This document shows positions 1 to 8,945 of a stretch of DNA of 64,000 nucleotides, one piece after another. Origin of the DNA: Zizania palustris. Taxonomy: Eukaryota > Streptophyta > Magnoliopsida > Poales > Poaceae. Each line of letters begins with the position of its first letter. Within the stretch, counting starts at the first letter, position 1. The notes below the pieces were generated by a model. It did no database searches and was not told where the DNA came from. It saw nothing but the letters and a program-made list of their open reading frames with translations. The translations under genes and the position numbers were made by a program. The DNA is taken from positions 83,672,989 to 83,736,988 of the forward strand of contig JAAALK010000082.1 in assembly GCA_019279435.1 (NCBI GenBank), read 5' to 3'.

Positions 1-3
1 GGC

Positions 4-459
4 ATGCAGACATTTCCAATCTTTGGCAATGTGATGGATGACCAACTTCCTGAACTGAATGAGAAGATTACTAAGAGGAGAACCAAGCATAAAAAGAACC
101 CGCCGGTGGCACAAAGGTTCAACATGATGATCAAGAGAGATGGAGTTCCCATCCAAATTAAAGCCCGGTGGAGAATGGATCAGATGAATGATCTTTCATG
201 TACTTCTCATTTTACATCTTTTAGTAAAACTGATTCTGAGGTTCTTGCAAAAATTGCTAAACATTCTGGGGTAGTGTTAGATGAATCTGAAAGTGAAATT
301 TCTGCTAATATTGACTTTCTGAAGGCTAAAGAAATTGCACATGCTTTGCTATGTGTTTCCAAACAAAAAACTAATGATAAGCAAAATGTTCTCTTGACTA
401 AGGATGTGGTTGAGGATGATATCCTAGACTCAACAATTCTGGTAGGGGATGTAGGTTAG
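4..459 (+). pseudogene. LINE ORF1 C-terminal part
   Basis: An open frame of 151 codons, open at its left edge, directly upstream of the endonuclease frame. The protein is lysine-rich early on (residues 20-35) and acidic later (stretches such as DVVEDDILDS). I see no zinc knuckle. By position it is the C-terminal end of LINE ORF1, the RNA-binding protein of the retrotransposition particle, whose N-terminal RNA-binding part and CCHC knuckle would lie left of the window. The call rests on context only, because the sequence itself is not diagnostic. An unrelated host exon cannot be excluded but is unlikely inside this LINE. Confidence 0.5.
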
Positions 460-500
460 GAAAGGGCTATTGATTTGAATTCGATTGATAACAGTGTTAA

Positions 501-1277
501 ATGAAAATTATCTTCTGGAATGTTAGAGGTCTTGGTAGTGGGGGCAGGAAAAAGCTATTGGCTGATTTAATTAGAGATAATATGTGTGACTGTATTTGTC
601 TTCAAGAAACTATGAAAGATAGTTTTAGTCAGAGAGATTTGGATTTCTTTTGTGGTCATAGAGACTTTTGGTGGTTGAGCAAACTGGCTAATGGGCGTTC
701 TGGGGGGCTTCTTATGGGGGTGAACATGAATAAAGTAAGTATAGGTATTGTAGATCAGGGGGAGTTTTTTTAAAAGTGTGATTGTTACAATGAAGGATTC
801 GAAAAACATTTGGGAAATTATGAACGTTTACAGGCCAGCTCATGATGAGGGCCGGGGGAGATTTTTACAAGAGCTGGCACAAAAAATGAGCTCTCAACAA
901 GTTTCGATTCTTATGGGGGGATTTCAATCTTATTAGAAATCTCGCAGAAAAATCTAGAGGGGTTCCCAATAAAGATGGATGGGGGCGTTTAACTCATTTA
1001 TTACTATTGCTGGGCTCCAAGAATTAAACAAAGCTGGATGTATGTTACTTGGACAAATAAATATGTTCCTCCTACCAGGGAGGTTTTAGATAGGGTTCTG
1101 GTTTCTAATAGTTGGGAAAGTATGTTTCCTTTAGCTTCGATCCATAATCTTCCGAGAGTTGGTTCGGACGACAGTCCTCTTCTTGTTGATTTGGACAGGA
1201 AAACAAGAAGGGTGAAAGGGGGTTTAAATTTGAAAACATGTGGTTGCATTAAGATGGTTTTCATGAATGGGTCCTAA
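501..1277 (+). pseudogene. LINE ORF2 endonuclease domain (broken)
   Basis: The first 90 codons carry WNVRGLG and CLQET, the opening motifs of plant LINE apurinic/apyrimidinic-type endonucleases, which nick target DNA to prime reverse transcription. A frameshift near 770 in a T-run moves reading to another frame with YRPAHDEG. A second frameshift near 920 gives GDFNLIRN, the conserved GDFN motif. From 1038 the frame shows TREVLDRVLVSN and then GSDDSPLL, where active enzymes have SDH, so the catalytic histidine appears changed to Asp. Several stops follow. The protein is non-functional as it stands. Confidence 0.85.
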
Positions 1278-1325
1278 AATCCTAGCCGAAAAGGTCTAAA
1301 GCAAAAATTATGGACCATTGGCACG

Positions 1326-2136
1326 TTGTTAGTCAATCACTCAGAAAAAAAGATGAAGGGTTGGGGGGTGAATATGATCAGTCAACTTTACAAACAGAAA
1401 GCTAATCTCCAAAGAGAGCTTGACGAGTGGGAAAATAAAATCTCTCAGGATACTATGCTATTAACAGATTGGAGGCGCATGTATGAGACTAAAGGGAGCT
1501 TAATGAGTATTTACCACCAAGATGCTTCATACTGGTGCGACAGAAGTGGCCAACAATGGTTATTATAGGGTGACTCTAATAGTGCTTTTTTCATAACATT
1601 GCCAATAGGAGAAAAATAAAGTATGTTATTGTTTCTCTTGAGCACGAGGGCGATCTATTTCTTATGAAGGGGAGTTGACAAAGCATATTTATTTGTTATA
1701 TAAAGATCTGTTCGGTTCTGAACAACCCCCTAGGTTTTATCTTTGTGATTCTATGTGGAGGAACAGAAGAAGACTTTCCAAGGTGGAAAGTGATGATCTA
1801 GTGGCTCCTTTTATCTAGGAAGAGCTTGATCTAGCTATTAGGTCTATGAAATCTAATACTGCCCCTAGCCCTCATGGTCTATCCGTGAACTTTTACAAAG
1901 CCTTCTGGCCTCAATTAAGAGTTGTTTTTAAATAAATGCTAGATACAATAATAGAAGGTGATTTAAATCTGGCTCACATCAATTACGAGGTGATTGTTTT
2001 ACTTCCTAAAATTAAAGAAGCTAATAACATAAAACAATTTTGACCGGTTTGTTTGTTGAATGTTTGTTATAAAATAATTACTAAAGTTCTCACGACCCGA
2101 CTTACTAGATGTGCTCCTAAAATTATTGATCATAGA
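1326..2136 (+). pseudogene. LINE ORF2 linker and N-terminal reverse transcriptase (broken)
   Basis: The stretch 1326-1568 reads as the helical linker (ANLQRELDEWENK) that precedes plant LINE RT. Further on, in changing frames, come a GDSNSAFFH-like motif, APSPHGLSVNFYKAFW (the usual APGPDG...FYK..W block near 1860-1910), LPKIKEANNIKQF and PVCLLNVCYKIITKVL (2044-2090). These are RT fingers motifs. Stops at about 1816, 1933 and 2041 break the frame. The domain is interrupted at 2136 by element A and continues at 13543. Confidence 0.85.
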
Positions 2137-2631
2137 TGTTGGGGGAAAATATATAATCTTCGGGGTTATTGCCGCAACAGCATGAAAGTAGATAGTGGAT
2201 TCGAAGGTTTCCAGACGTCCATCTTCGAAGATACCCTGAGTCAAGCTCGAAGTACGAAGATAGGTATTGGTTCGGAGAACATCTTCGGACTAAGGCTCTT
2301 CAAGATCTTTATTGCCAGCTAAGATGGAAGATTTATCTTTTATATTATTAGATTAGTCTTTTACCATTTTAGCCCTATCAAGGGTACCGAATAGTTTCCA
2401 CTATGTCGGTTGTAATAGAGGGGTAAATAGGTCTTTTCCTTAATATTTGGACCTATAAATACCCCCCATTTCACCCTGTAATAGGGACCGAATACAAGTT
2501 ATTCAATACACACATTCGAACTATTCTAAGTTGTTATCCTTTCGGAGGCTTAGAACAGTTCTCTTCGCAAACACTTCGTTTGTTAGTTTCTATTCTACAG
2601 AAACCTGTTAGCGTAATCTTTTACGCCAACA
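2137..2631 (+). repeat. Element A 5' LTR
   Basis: Starts TGTTGGGGG and ends GCCAACA, and matches 13044-13537 almost base for base. It carries a TATA box at 2454-2461 and a C-poor leader ending just before the PBS. It is rich in the words TTCGAAG and TTCGGAG. Confidence 0.95.
2454..2461 (+). promoter_or_regulatory. TATA box of element A 5' LTR
   Basis: TATAAATA about 180 bp before the LTR end, in the position expected for the sense promoter that starts the genomic RNA. The same box is in the 3' LTR and in both LTRs of element B. Confidence 0.7.
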
Positions 2632-2633
2632 GT

Positions 2634-2651
2634 TGGCGCCGTCCGTGGGGA
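2634..2651 (+). other. Primer binding site of element A
   Basis: TGGCGCCGTCCGTGGGGA begins two bases after the LTR end. TGGCGCC-type sites are common in plant gypsy elements of the Tat and Athila groups and pair with the 3' end of a tRNA. I do not assign the tRNA from memory. Element B has the identical site. Confidence 0.85.
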
Positions 2652-2693
2652 ACCTAGTCCGAAAAACTTCGTTCTCTACCAACTTCTTACATC

Positions 2694-4300
2694 ATGCCTC
2701 CTAAGTGGAGCGCACCCCGCAATCCCGTTCGGAGGTCTTCTCGGATCTCCGGAGAGATACCATTTGACACGGTTGAAGTCGGAGGGCCTTCGACATTCCC
2801 TCCACAAACTCTGGAAGGAGTTTCCATCCCTCAAACATACGAAGCTTCTCCGCCAACACCTTCCATACTTCGACCACCCGGAGTCCCTCCTCCACCTTCC
2901 ATCCCAATTCAAACTGATCCTACTAGCTCTCAAGACCCAGAAGATCCTTCCGGAGGAGATGAAGCCAATCTTGGAGATATGGCCACTCAAATGGCCAACC
3001 TTCAAGCTGAAGTAGCAAGGTGGCGACAAGAAGCTGCGAACAGGCTTCGCTCTCAAGCCATCCCAACTATCCCAGAAGTGCCCGAAGACGATGAACCCGA
3101 TTATCTCGAAGCCCCGGAGAACGCCTCCTTCGACAATGAATCTCCGCTGCATCCTGAGCTGCAGAAAGTTCGCTTTGATCCGAAGTTTAAGACTTCGAAG
3201 CTCTGTAAGTATGCCGAAGATGAAGATCCCGGAGAGTTTGTTCGTTCTTATGCCCTAGCGATTGATGCTAGCGGAGGAGTTCGAGACACCATGGCGAAGT
3301 GATTCCCCTTAGCTCTTCAAGGAGTGGCATTAAGGTGGTTCTGGTCTTTGAAGCCAGGATCAATTAATTCATGGGGGCAGCTGAAGAAGAAGTTTATAAG
3401 CAATTTTCAAGGCACCTTCGTGCCTACGATGTCAACGGGAAGCCTTTTCCAAGTGAAACAGCTCCCCGGAGAGACATTGAGGCAATATTTTAAGCGCTTC
3501 GCTCATACGAAGTCGCAAATCCGGGGGTTGTCTGCATCTTCGGTAGTTGATGCAGCTCGGGAAGGCGTCACTCATCAAGGTCTCCTGGATAAGCTTCATC
3601 GGAAAAGCATCTCCTCGGTCTCTCAGCTAATGTCATACTTCGAGGAGTATGCGAGGTCAGAAGAGGGTTGGCTTCGAAGAACTGCAGCTACTTCATCCAT
3701 ATTGCAAGAAGTCAAAGTAGAAGTGAAAACTTCGGCACGGCCGCAAGAACCAATCTTCGAAGTTCAACATGATCGGAGAAGAGGGCAAAAACACCCTCGT
3801 TCTGAAGTCATGAATATTGCACCCCCACAGAAGTTTTCACAGAGAGCTCCCCAGTCTTCGGGGAACAAGGCCAGTGGCTGGAGGCCTCCAGGGAAAACGG
3901 CTGGCAAGGGCCAGATCCTTTTCTGCTGCATCCATGGAGAAAATCGAAGCCATGCAACTGATACTTGCAAGGCTATACTTACTCTAAGAGGAGAGTATCT
4001 AGAAAGAACTTCGGGTCGAGGTACTACCGACCGAGTTCCAGTTGCAACGCGCCCAGAGCCGGTCCAGGCTGTGGCGCAGATAGAAAACTTTGATGCTGCA
4101 AGACACCCTCCAGTGGCCAATGTTATGCCACCTCCGAAGCAAGAGGAAGGGCAAGACCGAGGGAAAAGAGTAGTTCTTCCCATCTCCGGAGGAGGTACCC
4201 TCGGAAGCATGTCGAAGAGACAGCGAAGGGACTACGTCAGAGAAGTAGGCCATATTGGGACTTCGTCGTCAGCAGCTACAATGCCGGAGTGCTCTCATGT
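2694..4300 (+). pseudogene. gag: Element A gag (one stop)
   Basis: Gag packages the element RNA. It starts at ATG 2694 (MPPKWS), and element B starts with the same codons. The N-terminal 100 residues are proline-rich, followed by a short helix (LQAEVARWRQEA). The retrotransposon gag domain runs about 3240-3690, with RWFWSLKPGS, FVPTMSTGSLFQVKQ and ETLRQYFKRF. A knuckle-like CCIHGENRSHATDTC lies near 3932-3976. A TGA at 3300-3302 interrupts the frame where B has TGC. Gag and pol share one frame, so the native product is a single polyprotein to be cut by the protease. The gag-protease border is approximate. Confidence 0.88.
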
Positions 4301-4844
4301 ACCGATATCCTTTTCTGCGGAGGATGCAGCTGGTATTAAGTTCCCGCATGCAGATCCACTTGTTATCACTGCTGATATTGCGGGCACTGAAGTTCGAAGG
4401 GTATTGATTGACGGAGGTAGTTCGGCAGACATCATTTTTGTTCAAGCCTTCGATCAATTGTGCATCTCCAGAAAGCATCTCCTTCCAGCGGCTCGTCCTT
4501 TGCAAGGCTTCGCAGGACCTCCGCTTGATGCACTTGGCCAAATAGGCCTGGAAGTTACCTTCGGAGAAGGTTTATTGGCTCGAACTGAGGAAGTAATCTT
4601 TGATGTTGTAGATGCCCCGTATGCTTACAACGTCATCTTCGAAAGAGGCATGCTAAACCAGTTCGGAGCTGTGGCGCATCACAATTATTTGTGCATGAAG
4701 ATGCCCACACAAGCAGGAGTCCTTACTGTCTTCGGAGATCAAGCTATCGCTCGGAGAGCGGAGTATGGTCATGGTCCCCCTCTTGATCCCAGACAAGTAA
4801 ACAATGTACAAGATAATGAAGAAATTTTTTCAGCCCCTTCCTAA
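4301..4844 (+). pseudogene. Element A aspartic protease
   Basis: The aspartic protease releases gag and pol proteins. The active-site motif VLIDGGSSADII lies at about 4405-4440, followed by a flap-like region and GLEVTFGEG...YNVIFERGML, typical of Tat-clade proteases. It is in the same frame as gag and as the RT downstream. An in-frame TAA at 4842-4844, after FSAPS, separates it from pol. No frameshift is needed across this stop, so it looks like a nonsense change rather than a programmed frameshift. Readthrough cannot be excluded, but element B is deleted here and gives no comparison. Confidence 0.85.
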
Positions 4845-7031
4845 GCTTCAAAGAAATCCTTTCCGAGACCATGTCCTGAAGGAGAGATTGCAGCGAAGGT
4901 CATTGTTAAAGATGGTAAAGAGTATACATTTCAATTTGGTAAAGATTTACCTGCAGAAGTTGCAACCTCCTTGGAAAAGGTGGTGGAAGAGAATTTGGAT
5001 GTCTTCGCTTGGTCTGACGAAGATATCACCGGAGTCAATCGGGATATCATTGAACATAGTTTACTTGTAAACCCGAAGGCCCGCCCTGTTCGGCAAGGAC
5101 TCCGGAAAATGTCTGCAAAAAGAGCTGCTCTAGCAAAAGACGAAGTTGAGAAATTATTGAAGGCTGGGATTATCAGAGAAGTGGCTCACACAGAATGGTT
5201 AGCCAACCCAGTCTTCGTCAGAAAGAAGTCTTCCGGGATGTGGCGCATGTGCATTGATTTCACATCCTTGAATAAAGCATGCCCTCGTGACCCCTACCCC
5301 ATGCCCCGAATTGATCAATTGGTCGACTCCACCGCAGGTTCGGAGTTATTAAGCTTCCTTGACGCGTACTCTGGTCATCATCAAATATGGTTGAAGCGCG
5401 AAGATGAGATCAAGACAAGCTTCGTAACTCCTTCGGGAGTCTTCTGTTATGTAAGAATGCCCTTCGGCTTAAGAAATGTCGGGGCTACTTTTTCGAGGTT
5501 AGTTGCTAAGGCTCTAGGTCATCAATTAGGTCGCAATGTGGAGGCCTATATGGATGATATTGTAATAAAGAGTGCTTTAAAGCACCAACATAGCCTAGAC
5601 TTAGCAGAAACATTCAATAGCCTTCGGGCATGTGGGATCCGTCTTAACCCCGAAAAATGTATCTTCGGAGCTAAGGCTGGAAACTTGTTAGGGTATTTAG
5701 TTTCAAGCAGGGGAATTGAAGCTAGCCCTACTCAAATAACTGCGCTGCAAAAAATGGCTCCTCCGGAAAATTTAAAGCAAGTGCAAAAGCTGACTGGGCG
5801 TCTGGCAGCACTTAGCAGGTTTTTATCAAGGTCTGCGGAGAGAAGTTTGCCTATATTTAAAGCATTGAAAGGGTCCAAAGATTTTGCATGGACATCGGAG
5901 TGTCAGAAAATCTTCGAAGATATTAAAGAGTATCTCGGTAATCTTGCTACACTCACGGTGCCTACTGCGGACGAAACCCTACTCCTCTACCTTGCAGCTA
6001 CAGGTTCTGCTGTCAGTGCAGTCCTTGTCAGAGAAGTGGATTTCAATGGGAAGTTGGTCCAAAATCCTGTTTATTTTGTATCCGAAGCATTATCAGGAGC
6101 GAAGACAAGGTATTCCGAACTTGAGAAGTTCGTTTATGCTCTGATAATGGCTTCGAGGAAATTAAGACATTATTTTTTGGCACACAATGTAATTGTACCA
6201 ACTTCATATCCTTTAGGAGATATGCTTCGAAGTAAGGATTCCACTGGAAGGATTGGGAAGTGGGCAGTTGAGTTAGCACCCTTCGGCATATCTTTCCTGG
6301 CAAGGACAACAATCAAATCGCAAGTCTTAGCAGATTTTGTAGCAGAATGGACTCCACCTGCAAATTTGGTTCCGGAGAAGTCAAGTGACGGAGTTTGGAC
6401 TATTTACTCCGATGGGGCTTTCCAAGCATCCGGAGCAGGCATCGGAGCAGTATTAATTTCGCCTTCAGGGCAAAGAGCAATGTACTCTGCAAGACTCAAC
6501 TTTAAGTCTACCAATAATATAGCAGAGTATGAAGGGATTTTATTGGGACTCCGAAAAGCACGTGCTCTAGGGGCTACAAGAATTATTATAAAGACAGATT
6601 CTCAGATAGTAGCCGGACACGTAGATAAAAGTTTCCAGGTTCGGCATCCACAGCTTGCAAAGTACTTAGAAGAAATCCGTAAAATCGAAGCACACTTCAA
6701 GGGTATTTCCATTCGGAGTATACCAAGAGCAGAAAATGTGCAAGCGGACATCTTAGCAAAAGCTGCAGCCGGAGCTGTGGATGTGCCAGAAGAAGCTTTC
6801 TATGAGGAGCTCAGTATACCTTCGGTGCCACAAATTCCCTCTGCAGAGATTCTTTGCATTCCTAGTGCAGATTGGAAAAATTCAATCATGGAACTTTTAC
6901 AGGGAGGAACAAATTTGCCCGAAGAGCCACATCTATCAAGATTAAAGCTTAGAGCTAGAAACTATCAAATAATCAATGGTATTTTATACAAGGCCGGAGT
7001 ATGTTCCCCTCTACTCCGATGTATATCTTAA
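4845..7031 (+). CDS. pol: Element A reverse transcriptase, RNase H and archaeal-type RNase H
   Basis: Copies genomic RNA into DNA and removes the RNA strand. After the protease stop the same frame stays open for 2.2 kb. RT blocks in order: WRMCIDFTSLNKACPRDPYPMP, FLDAYSGHHQI, MPFGLRNVGATF, and the catalytic AYMDD with YMDD at 5547-5558. The first RNase H follows (about 5970-6350; YSELEKFVYALI, RHYF). A second, archaeal-type RNase H starts near 6392 (YSDGAF, NIAEYEGILLGL, KTDSQIVAGHV). This double RNase H assigns the element to the Tat clade. All catalytic residues I can see are present. The stop at 7029-7031 is CAA in element B. Confidence 0.9.
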   Translation, partial: ASKKSFPRPCPEGEIAAKVIVKDGKEYTFQFGKDLPAEVATSLEKVVEENLDVFAWSDEDITGVNRDIIEHSLLVNPKARPVRQGLRKMSAKRAALAKDEVEKLLKAGIIREVAHTEWLANPVFVRKKSSGMWRMCIDFTSLNKACPRDPYPMPRIDQLVDSTAGSELLSFLDAYSGHHQIWLKREDEIKTSFVTPSGVFCYVRMPFGLRNVGATFSRLVAKALGHQLGRNVEAYMDDIVIKSALKHQHSLDLAETFNSLRACGIRLNPEKCIFGAKAGNLLGYLVSSRGIEASPTQITALQKMAPPENLKQVQKLTGRLAALSRFLSRSAERSLPIFKALKGSKDFAWTSECQKIFEDIKEYLGNLATLTVPTADETLLLYLAATGSAVSAVLVREVDFNGKLVQNPVYFVSEALSGAKTRYSELEKFVYALIMASRKLRHYFLAHNVIVPTSYPLGDMLRSKDSTGRIGKWAVELAPFGISFLARTTIKSQVLADFVAEWTPPANLVPEKSSDGVWTIYSDGAFQASGAGIGAVLISPSGQRAMYSARLNFKSTNNIAEYEGILLGLRKARALGATRIIIKTDSQIVAGHVDKSFQVRHPQLAKYLEEIRKIEAHFKGISIRSIPRAENVQADILAKAAAGAVDVPEEAFYEELSIPSVPQIPSAEILCIPSADWKNSIMELLQGGTNLPEEPHLSRLKLRARNYQIINGILYKAGVCSPLLRCIS

Positions 7032-8084
7032 GCCGAAGGTCAAGAAATTCTTCGAGAAATTCATGAAGGCCTTTGTGGTAGCCATTTAGCCCCGCGAGCT
7101 TTGGCAGGAAAAACACTTCGCCAGGGGCTTTACTAGCCTACAATAATAGCTGATGCGGAGAGCTTAGTCCGCACTTGTCAAGGATGCCAGTGGATGGGTC
7201 GACGAAGTCATCGCCCACCAACAGCTCTTCAAGTCATTGCTCCGGTATGGCCTATGGCCAGATGGGGTATGGATTTAATTGGACCCTTTCCAGTAGCCAA
7301 GGGAAATCTGAAGTTCGCAGTGGTAGCTATTGAATATTTTTCTAAGTGGGTGGAAGCAGAGCCCTTGACAGCTATCACTTCGAACAATGTACAGAAATTC
7401 TTTTGGAAGAACATCATTTGCCGGTTCGGAGTGCCTAGACAACTCACATTTGATAATAGAACACAGTTCGATGCAGAACCCTTCAGGAAGTTTTGCGAAG
7501 ATCTAGGCATTCAGTTATGTTTTGCTGCAGTGAGGCATCCTCAGTCTAATGGAGCCGTAGAATGAGCCAATGGAAATATTTTGTCAGGGCTAAATCGAAG
7601 GATAGTAGGATTAGCCAAGGGACTGTGGACCGAAGAGCTTCCGAAGATTTTGTGGTCCATTCGGACTACGCAAACAAGGCCCACAGGTTTTACTCCATTC
7701 AAACTACTATTCGGAGATGAAGCTATGACTCCAACGGAGCTCAAAGGAGGATCGTTTCGCAGCACCGAACCGGAAATTGAAGAAGAAAGACAAGCTTCGT
7801 TAGATTTATCAGAAGAAACAAGACTTCGAGCTGTGGCAAATTTATCAAAGTATCATCAACAAACGAAGGCTTGGTTTGACCCGAAGGTTAAGCTCAATGA
7901 ACTAAGACCGGGTCATCTTGTTCTACGAAGCATTATAGCACCAGGGAAGTTAGGAAATAAATGGGAAGGTCCATACCTAATTGTTCGTTCAGGACGCCCT
8001 GGCTCTTTCAAATTAGCTAATTTAGAAGGTGAAGAGTTAGCACATACTTGGCATGCGGAGCACCTAAAGCGATACTTCGCATAA
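7032..8084 (+). pseudogene. Element A integrase (two internal stops)
   Basis: Integrase inserts the cDNA. The zinc-binding HHCC part spans about 7050-7190, ending CQGCQ. The catalytic core has the first Asp in MDLIGPF (about 7270), the second in TFDNRTQFD (about 7450; usual DNGTQFD, so Gly to Arg), and Glu in HPQSNGAVE (about 7560). The C-terminal domain ends EHLKRYFA. It is in the same frame as gag-pol, but TAG 7134-7136 (TGG in B) and TGA 7563-7565 (an Arg codon in B) break it. Reading ends at 8082-8084. Confidence 0.88.
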
Positions 8085-8945
8085 GGGCTCATTGTAACTC
8101 ACTTGTAATCATCTTCCAAATTAATAAAGCATATGATCCTGATAATGCCTTCCCCTCATAGACTTCCAGCTTCCGAGTGGACGCACTACAACCGCGGGGT
8201 CGACCGAGAGGGAAGTGTCATGAAGCTGGATTGTATTTTCGGACTTCGAACCATTGGTTCAAAGCTTCCGACGTGGGGGCTGACATAATCCGGAGTCCAA
8301 GCCCCCGGCTTGTAGGCATCCGTAAAAGAGCCCAAAACCACATCATACGGAGTCCAAGCCATTTGCTGGTAGACTTCCGTAAAAAGAGCCGAAGGTGGCC
8401 AAAACATGCGGAGTCCAAGCCATTGGCTGGTAGACTTCCATAAAAAGAGCCGAAGGTGGCCAAAACCTGCGAAGTCCAAGCCATTGGCTGGTAGACTTCC
8501 GCAAAAAGAGTCCAAAGAGACCATTGCAAACTCCGAACCATTGGTTCGATAGTGATCGCAAAAAAGAACAGAAGGTGGCTAAAGAAAAACAGAGTTTGAG
8601 CCATGAGCTTCGAATGTCTGTTAGCATAGTCCCAAGTGACAAATTATCTAAGATACTAAGGTATCTTGAAAGTTATCTCAAATGATTTCTTTCAAAAAAA
8701 CAAAGGTACTAAGTTGCCATTCTTCCGACTACAAATAGTCGAAGACATTTTATTAGATTTTAAAAGATCTTTAAATTGCAGAGGGGCTCCGAACCCCCAA
8801 AAAATTGTACTCCGAAGTTTTTTCTTTGCGCATAACCATCTTTGAATACACTTCGAAGTTGCTTATACCCAAAGAGGGGCTAGTAAATATGGAGACAATT
8901 TTAAATCGGTATTCATTATTCAAACAAATGTGTTTACAGATTACA
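8085..8945. repeat. Noncoding spacer with about 60-bp tandem repeats between pol and the antisense gene
   Basis: Units begin with a CGGAGTCCAAGCC-like word at about 8291, 8348, 8409, 8470 and 8529, with period 57-61 bp. Each carries a GGCTGGTAGACTTCCGTAAAAAGAG-like core, described here only by its parts (GGCTGG, ACTTCCG, AAAAGAG). The spacer lies between the convergent sense pol stop (8084) and antisense stop (8946). A poly(A)-signal-like AATAAAG occurs near 8125. A diverged version of the array is in element B. No credible ORF is present. Confidence 0.75.

Larger units (their letters stand above)
1..2136 (+). mobile_element. L1-like LINE, segment 1 (end of ORF1, endonuclease, start of RT)
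   Basis: First surviving part of a non-LTR retrotransposon. In order it shows an ORF1 tail, an AP-type endonuclease, a linker and the N-terminal reverse transcriptase. The LINE starts left of the window. It is cut at 2136 by element A, whose TSD ATAGA is 2132-2136. Reading resumes in RT at 13543, and the RT protein alignment is continuous across the insertion. Stops and frameshifts are frequent, so this copy is dead. The LINE is the host layer for every other element here and therefore the oldest. Confidence 0.9.

Noticed and set aside
2676..3152. Long minus-strand frame over element A gag
   Set aside because: Shadow of the sense gag frame. It has no family similarity, and the + frame carries clear gag motifs.
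4804..5070. Programmed frameshift between protease and RT in A
   Set aside because: The frame after TAA 4842-4844 is the same as before it. This is a stop, not a shift.
8177..8642. Several overlapping ORFs of 80-128 codons at the tandem repeats of A
   Set aside because: They are open on both strands because the repeat unit lacks stops. There is no conserved counterpart in B.
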